A stretch of DNA of 64,000 nt from assembly GCF_000617925.1 (NCBI RefSeq), contig NZ_BAMT01000007.1, forward strand, positions 62,001 through 126,000, written 5' to 3'. Positions 17,774 through 26,851 of this stretch are shown here, piece by piece. Below the pieces are notes generated by a model. It was not told where the DNA came from. It did no database searches and saw nothing but the letters and a program-made list of their open reading frames with translations. The stretch comes from Methylobacillus glycogenes JCM 2850 (lineage in GTDB: Bacteria > Pseudomonadota > Gammaproteobacteria > Burkholderiales > Methylophilaceae). The position numbers and the translations under genes are program-made. Within the stretch, counting starts at the first letter, position 1. The number at the start of each line of letters is the position of its first letter.

Positions 17774-20077
17774 CTAGAAATCAACGCCGAATTTCACAAA
17801 ACCAGTGCGTGGTGTACCCGCAATGAAGAGATAGGCTTCACCGTTGGGATCACTGGCTGGGGTTGGGTTATCGCCAAAGGCGTAGTACTTCTTGTCAAAC
17901 AGGTTGTTGATGCCAGCCTGGATATTGAAGCCGCTGATAATGCCGACCTGCTGCTTCCAGCGATAACCCGCCGAGGTGTCCCACAGCACATAAGCGTGGG
18001 CGGAGTTATCGTTGACGTAGGTGTAGTAACGCTTGCCGGTGTAATTGCCGCCAAAGTTGGCAAAGAAGCCATTGTGCTGGTAGCTGATTTGCGAGTAGGC
18101 CAGCACCTTGGGCGCATCCACCACTTGCTTGCCGCTGCTGCGGTAGGTAGTGGTCACGCCACTATCAGTGGTGCTGAAGTCATCCTTGTATTTGAAATCG
18201 TTGTAGCTCAGCGAGTTGTACCAGCGGAAACCCGGGGCAAACTTCCAGTCGAAGGATGCTTCGATACCATTAGTTTGCACTTCACCCACATTGGCCAGTA
18301 CCGAAGGGTTGCCCTGTATGCCTGTGCCTTGCTGCAAGGCCAGCAAACGGTTCTTGAAGTCTATGTGGTAAATGGTGACGCCAGTTTCAACTTCCTGATT
18401 GCGGAAACGCCAGCCTGCTTCATAGGTGATGGATTCCTCAGGCTTGATGCTGTGCTTGATCGCATCAAAGCCTGCCTGCGTGGTATCAAACGGAGAAGTG
18501 CCCCCTTTGACGATGCCGCGATAGGCACGGATGTTTTGTGCGGCGCTGGCAAAGAATTCATTGCGTTCATCCAGCTTGAAGTTAACACCTACTTGCGGCA
18601 GGAAGCCCTTCTTTGCTGTCAGTGAGCCATCTTGTACCAGGGTGGTTGCCTCGGTGTCGTCCTTGGCGCTGATGCTGGTTTTGCTATATGGCGACTTGAA
18701 ACCTGCGCTCAATGTCCACTGCTCATCCAGCTTGAAAGTATCCTGGGCGTGGAATTGCAGGGTTTCGGTCTTGAAGGCGTAATTCCAGTTGGTGGAGAAG
18801 GGGTTGGAAGGCCGTCTGTAGGGCGTGCTTGGGCCGTTGTCCTGCGCGTAGAAGCGCATGGCATGATCAAAATCATTGTGCTCATACCAGAGACCAGTTT
18901 CCAGCTTGTGTTTGCCAGCCTGCACGGTCAATGCACTCAAGGCGCCAGAGCGATTGATATCAAACTCCAGCGTGCGCAGAGAGATGGGGGTGCCGCCTGG
19001 CGAGGCACGGTAAGGTGTCCACCAGGTGCCTGTACCCTTCTGGTCGTGATGATAGATGGTAGTTTTTAGCGAAACATTATCGCTAAAGGAGTAATCCAGC
19101 GTGGCCCCGGCCAGCCAGTCACGGCGTAATGTAGACCCGTTGTAATAGGCATCGTCGGGGCTGGTGATATTGCCGGAAGAACCATTTTGCGCCACTTGCT
19201 TGGCCAGATCCCAGTTGGGTGCAAAGAAGTCCCAGTCGTAGCCCAGGCGCGAAATGCTGCTCTTGGACAAATCCATATAATCCGCGGCCTTTTGGTCTGA
19301 GAAATTGACGAAGGCGGAGAAGCGCGCATTGTCAAAGTCCTTCACCAGACGGGTGTTGACCTGTTGTTGCTCCTGATGGCCGTGGCCTGTCCACTTGTCC
19401 AGATTTTGATCGGTATAGCTCAGCGAGAACTTGGCACCGTTTTGAAACAGACCGCTATCAAAACGGGCATAAGTGCGGCGCAGCAGGTTGGAGCCAAAGG
19501 TCTGCTCGGCGGTGGCCCCGCGCTTGTCGGAGGGGTCCAGCGTATAGAACTGCACGGTACCGCCCAGATTGCTGGTAGAAGCTGTGCCGAGTGAGCCTGT
19601 GCCTTGCGACAGCACCACGCGGCCTATGTTTTCGCTGGAAATCGCGCGGCTGATATGCAGGCCATTGAAATTGCGGTAACTCATGTCACCCAGTGGCACA
19701 TCATCCAAGGTAAAACCAAGCTGGTTTTGCGAGAAGCCACGGATGCTGATGCGGCTGCCCCACTCGTAATTACCCTGGGCATCGACAGAATTGAAATTGA
19801 CGCCAGGTAGGCGGGCTAGCACCTTGAGCGGGCTGGAGCCGGGGGTGGATTCGGCGATGTCGCTCTTGCCGATTTCAGAGACCTGACGCGTTTCGCCACG
19901 GCCAAACACGGTGATGGATTGCAGATTGGGATCGCTGGCTTCTTCTTCGGCATGGGCGGTGCTGATCAAGCTGGCACCCAATACGGTGAGACCTGAAGCC
20001 ATGGTCATGGCGGTGCTGGTGCTGAGTACCCCTAGAATTGCCAGCAGTGTGGATTTGCGCCTGAACTGAGTCGGCAT
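17774..20077 (-). CDS. TonB-dependent receptor of the sulfonate module
   Basis: This 767-residue outer-membrane receptor starts at ATG 20077, which has an AAAAGGGG ribosome site; the frame is open further upstream but without support. The signal peptide ends at STAHA (about 41). The plug includes a TonB-box-like QSITVFG, LARLPGVNF and VVLSQGTGSLGTASTSNLGG, and the barrel ends in the aromatic KFGVDF. No STN domain is present, so it does not signal through a sigma factor. It is followed by SMR, TauABC-like and TauD-like genes and preceded by a CysB-like regulator. The likely cargo is therefore a sulfonate or sulfate ester too large for porins, rather than iron. Confidence 0.9.
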   Translation of the reverse strand: MPTQFRRKSTLLAILGVLSTSTAMTMASGLTVLGASLISTAHAEEEASDPNLQSITVFGRGETRQVSEIGKSDIAESTPGSSPLKVLARLPGVNFNSVDAQGNYEWGSRISIRGFSQNQLGFTLDDVPLGDMSYRNFNGLHISRAISSENIGRVVLSQGTGSLGTASTSNLGGTVQFYTLDPSDKRGATAEQTFGSNLLRRTYARFDSGLFQNGAKFSLSYTDQNLDKWTGHGHQEQQQVNTRLVKDFDNARFSAFVNFSDQKAADYMDLSKSSISRLGYDWDFFAPNWDLAKQVAQNGSSGNITSPDDAYYNGSTLRRDWLAGATLDYSFSDNVSLKTTIYHHDQKGTGTWWTPYRASPGGTPISLRTLEFDINRSGALSALTVQAGKHKLETGLWYEHNDFDHAMRFYAQDNGPSTPYRRPSNPFSTNWNYAFKTETLQFHAQDTFKLDEQWTLSAGFKSPYSKTSISAKDDTEATTLVQDGSLTAKKGFLPQVGVNFKLDERNEFFASAAQNIRAYRGIVKGGTSPFDTTQAGFDAIKHSIKPEESITYEAGWRFRNQEVETGVTIYHIDFKNRLLALQQGTGIQGNPSVLANVGEVQTNGIEASFDWKFAPGFRWYNSLSYNDFKYKDDFSTTDSGVTTTYRSSGKQVVDAPKVLAYSQISYQHNGFFANFGGNYTGKRYYTYVNDNSAHAYVLWDTSAGYRWKQQVGIISGFNIQAGINNLFDKKYYAFGDNPTPASDPNGEAYLFIAGTPRTGFVKFGVDF

Positions 20078-20257
20078 GTTATTCCCCTTTTGTATATATA
20101 AGCGGGCCTTTATAAGACCCAGTACGGCGAGAATAACGTCAGGCGTTTTCTGCCGTCCAACCGCCATTTTTCATGACACATGACTTTTGCTCATATGCCT
20201 TGCTACAGCTGGCTGGCAGCCGTGCGGCGGTGCTGGTGTTTGGGGAATGGCTGGTCA

Positions 20258-21208
20258 TTATGCGGTGGCCTGAAACAACAAAGGCGCTGCGGACTGCTGC
20301 TGGCTGCGTATGGTGTCGCGGTTAAGTTCAGGCGCCAATCTGGCAATAAACTCATAGGCAAAATCACGCAGCACATGGTCACGGCGTAGCGCCAGACGCG
20401 TGGTGTTAGTACCAAACAGATAGCCGGCCTTGACCATGGCCAGGCTTTGATCGCGCTCAGGGTTGAAGGCCATATCGGCGAGTATGCCCACGCCCAGGCC
20501 TAGCTCTACATAGGTCTTGATAACATCGGCATCCAGGGCGGTGAGCACGATGTCAGGTTCAACCTCGGCGCGCTGAAAGGCTGAATCCACGCGCGAACGT
20601 CCGGTTAATCCGGCGTGGTAAGTAATCAGGGGAAACTCGGCCAGATCATGCAGCGTAATGTGCTGGCGTTGCATGATGGGATGATCTTTATGCGCCACGA
20701 TGGCATGTTGCCATTCATACCAGGGAAAGGTCACCAGGCCTTCAGCCTGGTGCAAGCCTTCGGTGGCAATGCCGATATCGGCACCTCCCTCCAGCAGCAA
20801 CTGGCTGATTTCATCCGGGCTGGCCTGATGCAGGGTCAGATGTACATCGGGGAAATCCAGCGCAAAACGCTTGAGATAGTTGGGCAAGGCATAACGCGCC
20901 TGTGCATGGGTGGTGGCCAGCACCAGATTACCCTTGGCGCTCTGCGCATATTGCGCGGCTATCTTCTGCAGGCTTTGTATATCCAGCAAAATGCGTTGCA
21001 CTACTTCTTGCGTGGCCTGCCCTGCCGGGCTCAGGCCTACCAGGCGCTTGCCCGAGCGCTCGAACAATTCAACACCCAGCTCGTCTTCCAGGTCTTTGAG
21101 GCTTTTAGACACCCCAGACTGCGAGGTAAACAAAGCCTTGCCCACCTCGGTGAGATTGAACCTGTGGCGTATGGCTTCGCGAACGATACGCAGTTGCTGG
21201 ATATTCAT
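20258..21208 (-). CDS. CysB/Cbl-family LysR regulator
   Basis: This 316-residue activator of sulfur-starvation genes has the N-terminal helix-turn-helix in NLTEVGKALFTSQSGVSKSLKDLE and the CysB-type linker and effector domain (LATTHAQARYALPNYLKRF, PLITYHAGLTGRSRVDSAF). The last segment matches the sulfate/APS/acetylserine site of CysB and Cbl. It lies directly upstream of, and in the same direction as, the receptor-SMR-tau genes, so it is the obvious controller of that operon. It could equally be the general CysB of the cell; the sequence does not separate the two. Confidence 0.92.
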   Translation of the reverse strand: MNIQQLRIVREAIRHRFNLTEVGKALFTSQSGVSKSLKDLEDELGVELFERSGKRLVGLSPAGQATQEVVQRILLDIQSLQKIAAQYAQSAKGNLVLATTHAQARYALPNYLKRFALDFPDVHLTLHQASPDEISQLLLEGGADIGIATEGLHQAEGLVTFPWYEWQHAIVAHKDHPIMQRQHITLHDLAEFPLITYHAGLTGRSRVDSAFQRAEVEPDIVLTALDADVIKTYVELGLGVGILADMAFNPERDQSLAMVKAGYLFGTNTTRLALRRDHVLRDFAYEFIARLAPELNRDTIRSQQQSAAPLLFQATA

Positions 21209-21406
21209 CCAGACAATATAGCGCTATCTTTTTATAATATTAAAAAATATTAAATAATATGCTTAGCGGATTAGGTTATTTGCAGCATGCTGTGATGAGG
21301 TATTGCTTGGAAGTACTTGGATAACTATTGGATGGCGGAACGGAGTCACCTATAGTGAGTCTATCCAGAATCAATCCTGCGACAACCAACCTAGAGCGTA
21401 GCCAAT

Positions 21407-21646
21407 ATGAGCCAGACCTTTCATCGTTTTTCCGAACTGTTTGCACAATTGGGCTTGGCCAGTGATGAAGCTGGCATACAGCAGTTCATACTGCAGCATG
21501 CCCCCTTGCCTCATGCAATCAACCTGGCGGATGCGCCGTTCTGGACCCCCTCACAGCAGGCTTTCCTGCGCGAGGGTTTGCTTCAGGATGCAGATTGGGC
21601 TGAGGTGATAGACCAGCTCAACAGCGCCTTGCGCCGAGAACTCTAA
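21407..21646 (+). CDS. DUF2789 family protein
   Basis: This 79-residue soluble protein has the conserved family text FSELFAQLGLASDEAGIQQF, APFWTPSQQAFLREGL and DADWAEVIDQLN. The function of the family is unknown to me. It is monocistronic, divergent from the CysB-like gene with about 200 AT-rich bases between them. The ATG at 21407 is the only sensible start. Confidence 0.85.
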   Translation: MSQTFHRFSELFAQLGLASDEAGIQQFILQHAPLPHAINLADAPFWTPSQQAFLREGLLQDADWAEVIDQLNSALRREL

Positions 21647-21699
21647 GCCGCCGTAATTTCTCTCGCCGTGAGCTCTCATTCAAATGAGGTGCTTACGAC

Positions 21700-22396
21700 T
21701 TAGCCCGACAACAGCGCAGTAATGGTGGCAGTATCCAGCTTGCGCAGACAGATCAGATCACTGATATGGCTGATGCCCAAGGTCTGTAGCTGAGTGTCCC
21801 AGGGCTTGTGGTAATCAATCACATGGTTGGCGCCTTGATCCAGCAACCAGTGTTTCAGTTGCGGTGTGGCCGCAGTCGCAATCACTGTGACATTGGCCAG
21901 TTTTTTGGTGCGTGTTAATAACTCTGCACCTGCGCTGGCAAAAGCATCAATCAGCAATATATTGCGGGGTTTTTCTGGCGTAGCTCGTTCAGCTTCAGGC
22001 GCTTTACTACCAGTTCTGATGACATCAGGCTGGCATTTTGCATGGGTGACACGCTGCAATGGGCTAATGGGTCGATGATGCGCGAATCCAGCAACATGAT
22101 TTCAGCCTGATTGGGCGGTACGGAGAACTGGCCACTTTGCCAGACTTGATCCCCGGCCTTGAATGCCTTGCTTTGTCACCTACCGACAGCGCCACCCAGA
22201 GTGCATGCCATGAAGCGCGTCTATCGGCTTGCTGTAGCAGGGCTTGCTGCGGCAGATTTTCATGCTCGGCAAAACCCAGCGCAATTGCATGTAGACCAAC
22301 CAGTAACTCATGGCCTGCAGCATCGTGATCCTTGAGCACGAGGTCACTGAAGCTACCCGTGGTCTCGTTTTGTTGGTTGGCAGAGGAACTCACCAT
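21700..22396 (-). pseudogene. Relic of a zinc-type alcohol dehydrogenase/quinone reductase (MDR family)
   Basis: The reading frame has two breaks, at about 22165 and 21970, and each would be closed by one added base. The rebuilt 232 residues align by eye with MDR proteins: a GHELLVGLHAIAL core strand, GDQVWQSGQFSVPPNQAEI for the usual GDEVWYAG region, and a Rossmann segment (ILLIDAFASAGAELLTRT, VTVIATAATPQLKHW, GANHVIDYHKPW). The glycine motif of the NAD(P) site is lost, and the protein stops about 100 residues short of the family. The start at 22396 still has a good AAGGAG site. I judge real decay even if both frame breaks are sequencing errors. Confidence 0.6.
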
Positions 22397-22815
22397 AAAA
22401 AACTCCTTGAATAGAAGACATGATGGAAAAACGCAATACAACACAATCAATCTCGACCACAGGTATAAGTATGTCTGATTAATACCGATGTGGGGACAGA
22501 AAAATTAATTGCAACTTGTCATTGAAAAATATTTTTTGCTTAATCTTTTTATTATAAATGCGCCTGGAATATTTTATAAGAAAAAATAATGCTAATGACT
22601 AAGCCAAACCCTTGTTTTCGTGAGATTACGCTACATGCTGTGGTAGGCATGTATGACTGACATGGTGAATGAAAAAGTAAGAGAAAAGACCAAAAAATAA
22701 ATAAGCGAAACACTGTCACGGCCTATCGAGGCGTGAAGTATGGGTGGAAGGTCAGTCTGGATTGATCCGGCGTTCAACTAAGGACTAGTCACTACCGGGG
22801 TCTACAAAGGATGGA
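22397..22815. other. AT-rich gap, no gene found
   Basis: These roughly 420 bases are much richer in A/T than the surroundings, with runs such as the stretch around 22525-22595. I see no reading frame with coding character, no tRNA and no terminator-like hairpin. The gap separates the dehydrogenase relic from the SDR gene and may hold promoters for the relic. Confidence 0.6.
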
Positions 22816-23616
22816 TTATTCCAGCGGCACGCGTGGTTTGTGCTGGGTGTTACGTGTCAATCTATCCCAGAGTGCACGTGGAATCATGCGCAGCAAGCGC
22901 GCCACCCAGCCCATCTGCCACGGAATCACCACATAGCGTTTGCGCCTGGCAATGGCCTGGGCAAACTTGCCTGCGGCAATATCCGCCTCCATGATAAAAG
23001 GCATGGCATAAGGATTGACGTCTGTCATTGGGGTGCGGATATAACCTGGGGCAATGGTGGTGACGCCTATGCCGTGGTGCTGCATCTCGCTGCGCAGGCT
23101 TTCCAGATAGGTTATCGCAGCCGATTTGGATGCGCTATAGGCTCCCGCGCCTGGCAGGCCGCGTATGCCAGCCACACTGGCTATGCCTACCAGTTGTCCA
23201 GGGCGGCCTTGCGCCTGCATGGCTTGGATAAATGGCTGAAAGGTATGCACCAGGCCAAAGACATTGATCTCGAATATGGTATGAAAGCTGGCAATGTCTT
23301 CAGCAGCTTCAGTCAGCGTGCCGCGGCTGACCCCGGCATTGGCGATAACAATATCAGGCACGCCACCAATCTGCTGCATAAAGGCCTGCGCGGTTGCCTG
23401 CATGGCCTGCGGGTCGCGCACATCTACCTGATAATACAGGCAGCGACCTGCAGCAAACTCCGCCGCCAGCGCCTGCAAGGGTTCCAATCTGCGTGCTGTG
23501 ACGGCGACCGTTGCACCCTGTTGCAGATAATGACGCGCAAGCGCCAGCCCGATGCCACTGGAGGCTCCGGTAATAAAAACCCGCTGGCTAGCAGCGGGTG
23601 TTGGTACAGGGTTCAT
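22816..23616 (-). CDS. Short-chain dehydrogenase/reductase
   Basis: This classical SDR has 266 residues. The cofactor motif TGASSGIG is at 16-23, NAG near 93, and the catalytic YSASK near 160, preceded by the Ser of GIASVAG. Arg residues after the first Gly motif (VTARRLEPL) suggest NADPH. A basic C-terminal tail (ARRKRYVVIPWQMGWVARLL) looks amphipathic and could touch the membrane, as in lipid-active SDRs. The substrate is unknown. It follows dsbA by about 30 bases in the same direction. Confidence 0.85.
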   Translation of the reverse strand: MNPVPTPAASQRVFITGASSGIGLALARHYLQQGATVAVTARRLEPLQALAAEFAAGRCLYYQVDVRDPQAMQATAQAFMQQIGGVPDIVIANAGVSRGTLTEAAEDIASFHTIFEINVFGLVHTFQPFIQAMQAQGRPGQLVGIASVAGIRGLPGAGAYSASKSAAITYLESLRSEMQHHGIGVTTIAPGYIRTPMTDVNPYAMPFIMEADIAAGKFAQAIARRKRYVVIPWQMGWVARLLRMIPRALWDRLTRNTQHKPRVPLE

Positions 23617-23647
23617 GCCTGCAAGCTGGCGATAAGCGTTTTAGCGC

Positions 23648-24277
23648 TTACTTGCCGCCTCTTTCCTTGCGTACATTGTCTATCAGGTAATCAGCAACTT
23701 GCAGTACCTGCTGATTGCCACCTGCCATGGAGCTGGAAGTGATGTAGCGGCCATCAATAATCAGCGCAGGTACACCAGTGGCACCGGAATCACGGAAGGT
23801 GTTCATGGCGCGGACAATGTTGTTGTTGGTGGAGAAGGAGGCAAAAGCTTCTTCAACCTTTTTGCGATCCTGGCCGCCCTTTTGCGCAATCCAGTCTATC
23901 AACTGCACTTCAGAAGCCGGGTTGACGTTGCGAGCCTTGTGGATGGCATCAAACAACTGGGTATGCAATTTTTCGGTCAGATTGAGCGCTTCCAGAGCGT
24001 AGAAGGCCTTGCCTGCGGGTGCCCAGTCTGGACGTGGCACACCAGGTACACGCTTGAAATAGACATCCTGTGGCAGCTTTTTCACCCAGCTCGCCAGGCC
24101 TGGCTCAAGGTGATAGCAGTGTGGGCAGCCATACCAGAAGATTTCAGTGACTTCGATCTTGCTGGGGTTGTCCGTCTTGATGGTCTTGGCGGTCTGGTTG
24201 TAGTCGTTGCCCAGCTGCGGCTCAGCCATCACAGTGGTGGAAGCCAATAACATCAGGGCGGCAAGAAGCTTTTTCAT
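23648..24277 (-). CDS. dsbA: Thiol:disulfide interchange protein DsbA
   Basis: This periplasmic oxidase introduces disulfides into exported proteins. ATG 24277 has an AAGGA site and starts a signal peptide ending in VMA (18). The thioredoxin-fold active site is CPHC (51-54), the cis-Pro loop is TGVPALI, and a helical insert lies between. At 209 residues it has the usual DsbA size. The order SPOR protein, dsbA, SDR on one strand suggests a shared transcript; DsbB is not in the window. Confidence 0.92.
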   Translation of the reverse strand: MKKLLAALMLLASTTVMAEPQLGNDYNQTAKTIKTDNPSKIEVTEIFWYGCPHCYHLEPGLASWVKKLPQDVYFKRVPGVPRPDWAPAGKAFYALEALNLTEKLHTQLFDAIHKARNVNPASEVQLIDWIAQKGGQDRKKVEEAFASFSTNNNIVRAMNTFRDSGATGVPALIIDGRYITSSSMAGGNQQVLQVADYLIDNVRKERGGK

Positions 24278-24380
24278 GGTATGTCCTTGTTGTTTGCTAG
24301 TGTTGTTTTGTAGTGTTGGTTTGTATTGTGTGACTACCATGCATTAACGCATGGCTTCGTCATTGGCTGACCTGGCTAAA

Positions 24381-24971
24381 TCACTGACCAGGTGTATTCA
24401 CCTTGATCAAGTCAGCCTTGAACCCGTTCTGCGCAAGATCGGCTTTGGCGCTGTTGATCTGGTTGAGATCGGCAAATGGGCCTACGCGCACGCGGTGCCA
24501 GGTGCCCTTGCCCGGAATGGCCGCAGTCTGCACGATAGCCTCCAGGCCCAGCAAGGCCAGCTTGGCCTTCATGTTATCGGCTTCCTGTTCGGTCTGGAAA
24601 GCGCCAACTTGCAAGAAATAGCTTTCTTGCGTTTGGGTGGGGGCGGCTTCCTTCTGCTTGATTTCCTGTTCGGTTACCTGGGTTTCTGTGCCAGGCAAGA
24701 TGGTATAGAAATCAAAGCGCGGTTTCTCGCTGCCTGCATTGTCATTCTTGGCGCTAGGCTGCTCCTTGGGTAGCTCTACCTCGTCCGGTGCCAGTTTGGG
24801 CTTGGCATTATGATCCTTGAACGGGCTATCACTGCCCATGACAAATATTGCCACGGCAACTGAGATGCCTACCCCAAGCAGAACACCAACCAGCAGGCCG
24901 GTTAGAAAGGGGCTATTGCCCTTGCTGCTGGAGCTGGCCTTGCGCTGTGCAGGCTTGTAATCTCGACTCAC
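24381..24971 (-). CDS. SPOR-domain (FtsN-like) cell-envelope protein
   Basis: This 196-residue bitopic inner-membrane protein has a basic cytoplasmic head, one helix at about 22-46 (FLTGLLVGVLLGVGISVAVAI), a Lys/Pro/Glu-rich periplasmic linker and a C-terminal SPOR domain (SYFLQVGAFQTEQEADNM, WHRVRVGPFADLNQ). SPOR domains bind denuded septal peptidoglycan, so it probably acts in division. It follows argS directly, a common proteobacterial order. The lack of other FtsN motifs leaves the exact name open. Confidence 0.88.
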   Translation of the reverse strand: MSRDYKPAQRKASSSSKGNSPFLTGLLVGVLLGVGISVAVAIFVMGSDSPFKDHNAKPKLAPDEVELPKEQPSAKNDNAGSEKPRFDFYTILPGTETQVTEQEIKQKEAAPTQTQESYFLQVGAFQTEQEADNMKAKLALLGLEAIVQTAAIPGKGTWHRVRVGPFADLNQINSAKADLAQNGFKADLIKVNTPGQ

Positions 24972-25079
24972 TTTATTTCCTCTTCCTCATGAACAGTTGG
25001 CCTGGCCTTACGTTGAAGCCAGTTTGTGACAATGCTTTAAATCTAATAATTCAATGCCGTTATGCGCTTATTTTTTCAG

Positions 25080-26746
25080 CTACATTTTTTCCGGTGCGCT
25101 GACACCCAGCAAGGCAAGACCATTGCGCAATACCTGGCGCGTGGCGGCTACCAGGGCCAAACGCGCTTCAGTTGTGGCGCTGTCTTCCACCAGGAATTTA
25201 TGCGCATTGTAATAACTGTGTAAATCTCCAGCCAATTCCTTGAGGTAGGTGGCAACGATATGCGGTGCCAGTTCCTGAGCCGCAGCGGCTACGGTATCAG
25301 GGAACTCACCGAGGCGTTGCAGCAAGGCTGCCTCATGCTCATTGTCCAGTGCAGCCAGGCTAACATTGGCGAGGTGGGCAATATCGCCACCCCATTCATT
25401 CAGCACGCTGCAGATACGGGCATGGGCATACTGAATGTAGTAAACCGGATTGTCATTGCTTTGCGCGCGCGCCAGATCAATATCAAACACCAGCTGCGAA
25501 TCGGCACGGCGTGCAGCCAGGAAGTAACGCGTGGCATCACAGCCGACTTCTTCTATGAGGTCACGCAAGGTGACATAGCTGCCTGCACGCTTGGAAATTT
25601 TCACTTCTTCGCCGCCGCGCATGACGGTGACCATCTGGTGCAGCACGTAATCTGGCCAGCCTTGCGGAATGCCGACATTCAGCGCCTGCAAACCAGCGCG
25701 TACGCGGGTGATGGTGCTGTGATGGTCTGCGCCCTGCTCATTGATCACGCGCTCAAAACCGCGCTGCCATTTGTCCAGATGGTAGGCCACATCCGGCACG
25801 AAATAGGTATAGCCGCCCTCACGCTTGCGCATGACGCGGTCCTTGTCGTCACCAAAGTCCGTGGTGCGCAGCCAGAGCGCATCATCCTGCTCATAGGTGT
25901 GGCCGCTCTTGATCAGGTTATCTACCGCAGCTTCCACCTTGCCGTCGCTATACAGCGCGGATTCCAGCGAAAACACGTCAAACTGAATCTGGAAAGCCTT
26001 GAGATCAAGATCCTGCTCATGGCGCAAATAGGCCACGGCAAACTGGCGTATCGATTCGGCATCATCGGCGTCACCGCTGGCGGTGACCTGCTGGTCATCA
26101 GCGGTGACAGTCGCTTTGGCGAGGAAAGCCTGTGCCACATCGGCGATATAGTCGCCTCTATAGCCGGATTCTGGCCAGGCAGCATTGTCTGGGTGTATCC
26201 CCTTGCAGCGTGACTGCACCGACAGCGTCAGGTTATCAATCTGCGCGCCCGCATCGTTGTAGTAAAACTCACGCGTCACTGCCCAGCCGCTGGCGGCAAG
26301 CAGGCGTGACAAGCAATCGCCCACGGCAGCGCCACGGCCATGCCCCACATGCAAGGGGCCCGTAGGGTTGGCAGAAACAAACTCTACCTGTATCTTGCGC
26401 GCCTGCCCTTGATGATCATGCCTTGCTGATTGTGGCCGTAATGCCCGGCCTGCTGTTGGATATCCTTGACCACGGCTTGTCGCGCTGCCGGGCTGAGGAA
26501 GAAATTGATGAAACCTGCTCCGGCGATTTCCACCTTGGCTACATATTCAGAGGCTGGAAGCGCGTCTATAAGCGCTTGCGCAAGCGCGCGCGGGTTCTGA
26601 CGCAAAGGCTTGGCCAGCATCATGGCCAGGTTGGTGGAAAAATCTCCGTGCTGGGCAGTCTTGGGGCGCTCCAGCTGGATGGTGACCGCATCGGCAGTGA
26701 GGCTTTTTGCCGCCTGTAGGAGTAATTCGGTAAGATGTGCTTTCAA
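25080..26746 (-). CDS. argS: Arginyl-tRNA synthetase (frameshifted)
   Basis: This class I enzyme charges tRNA-Arg. The N-terminal additional domain ([14 protein letters not shown]) is followed by the HIGH-type motif HVGHGRG after the conserved [12 protein letters not shown], the KMSKS-type KISKRAG, and the DALR anticodon domain with [13 protein letters not shown]. The frame breaks at about 26403. Adding one C gives [17 protein letters not shown] and 555 residues, the normal length. As argS is essential, an actual lesion is unlikely. The start is a TTG at 26746. priA begins divergently about 105 bases away. Confidence 0.9.
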
Positions 26747-26851
26747 GGCAGGCTACAAACGTGAATAAAAGCATCATTTTAACCTACTGCAAGCTTGCAC
26801 CGATATGCAATTGTCGAACTTCCACCATCATCCCGATACCAGCAGCAGCGC

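Noticed and set aside
25260..26213. 317-codon plus-strand frame inside argS
   Set aside because: It lies opposite a conserved synthetase and has no recognisable motif.
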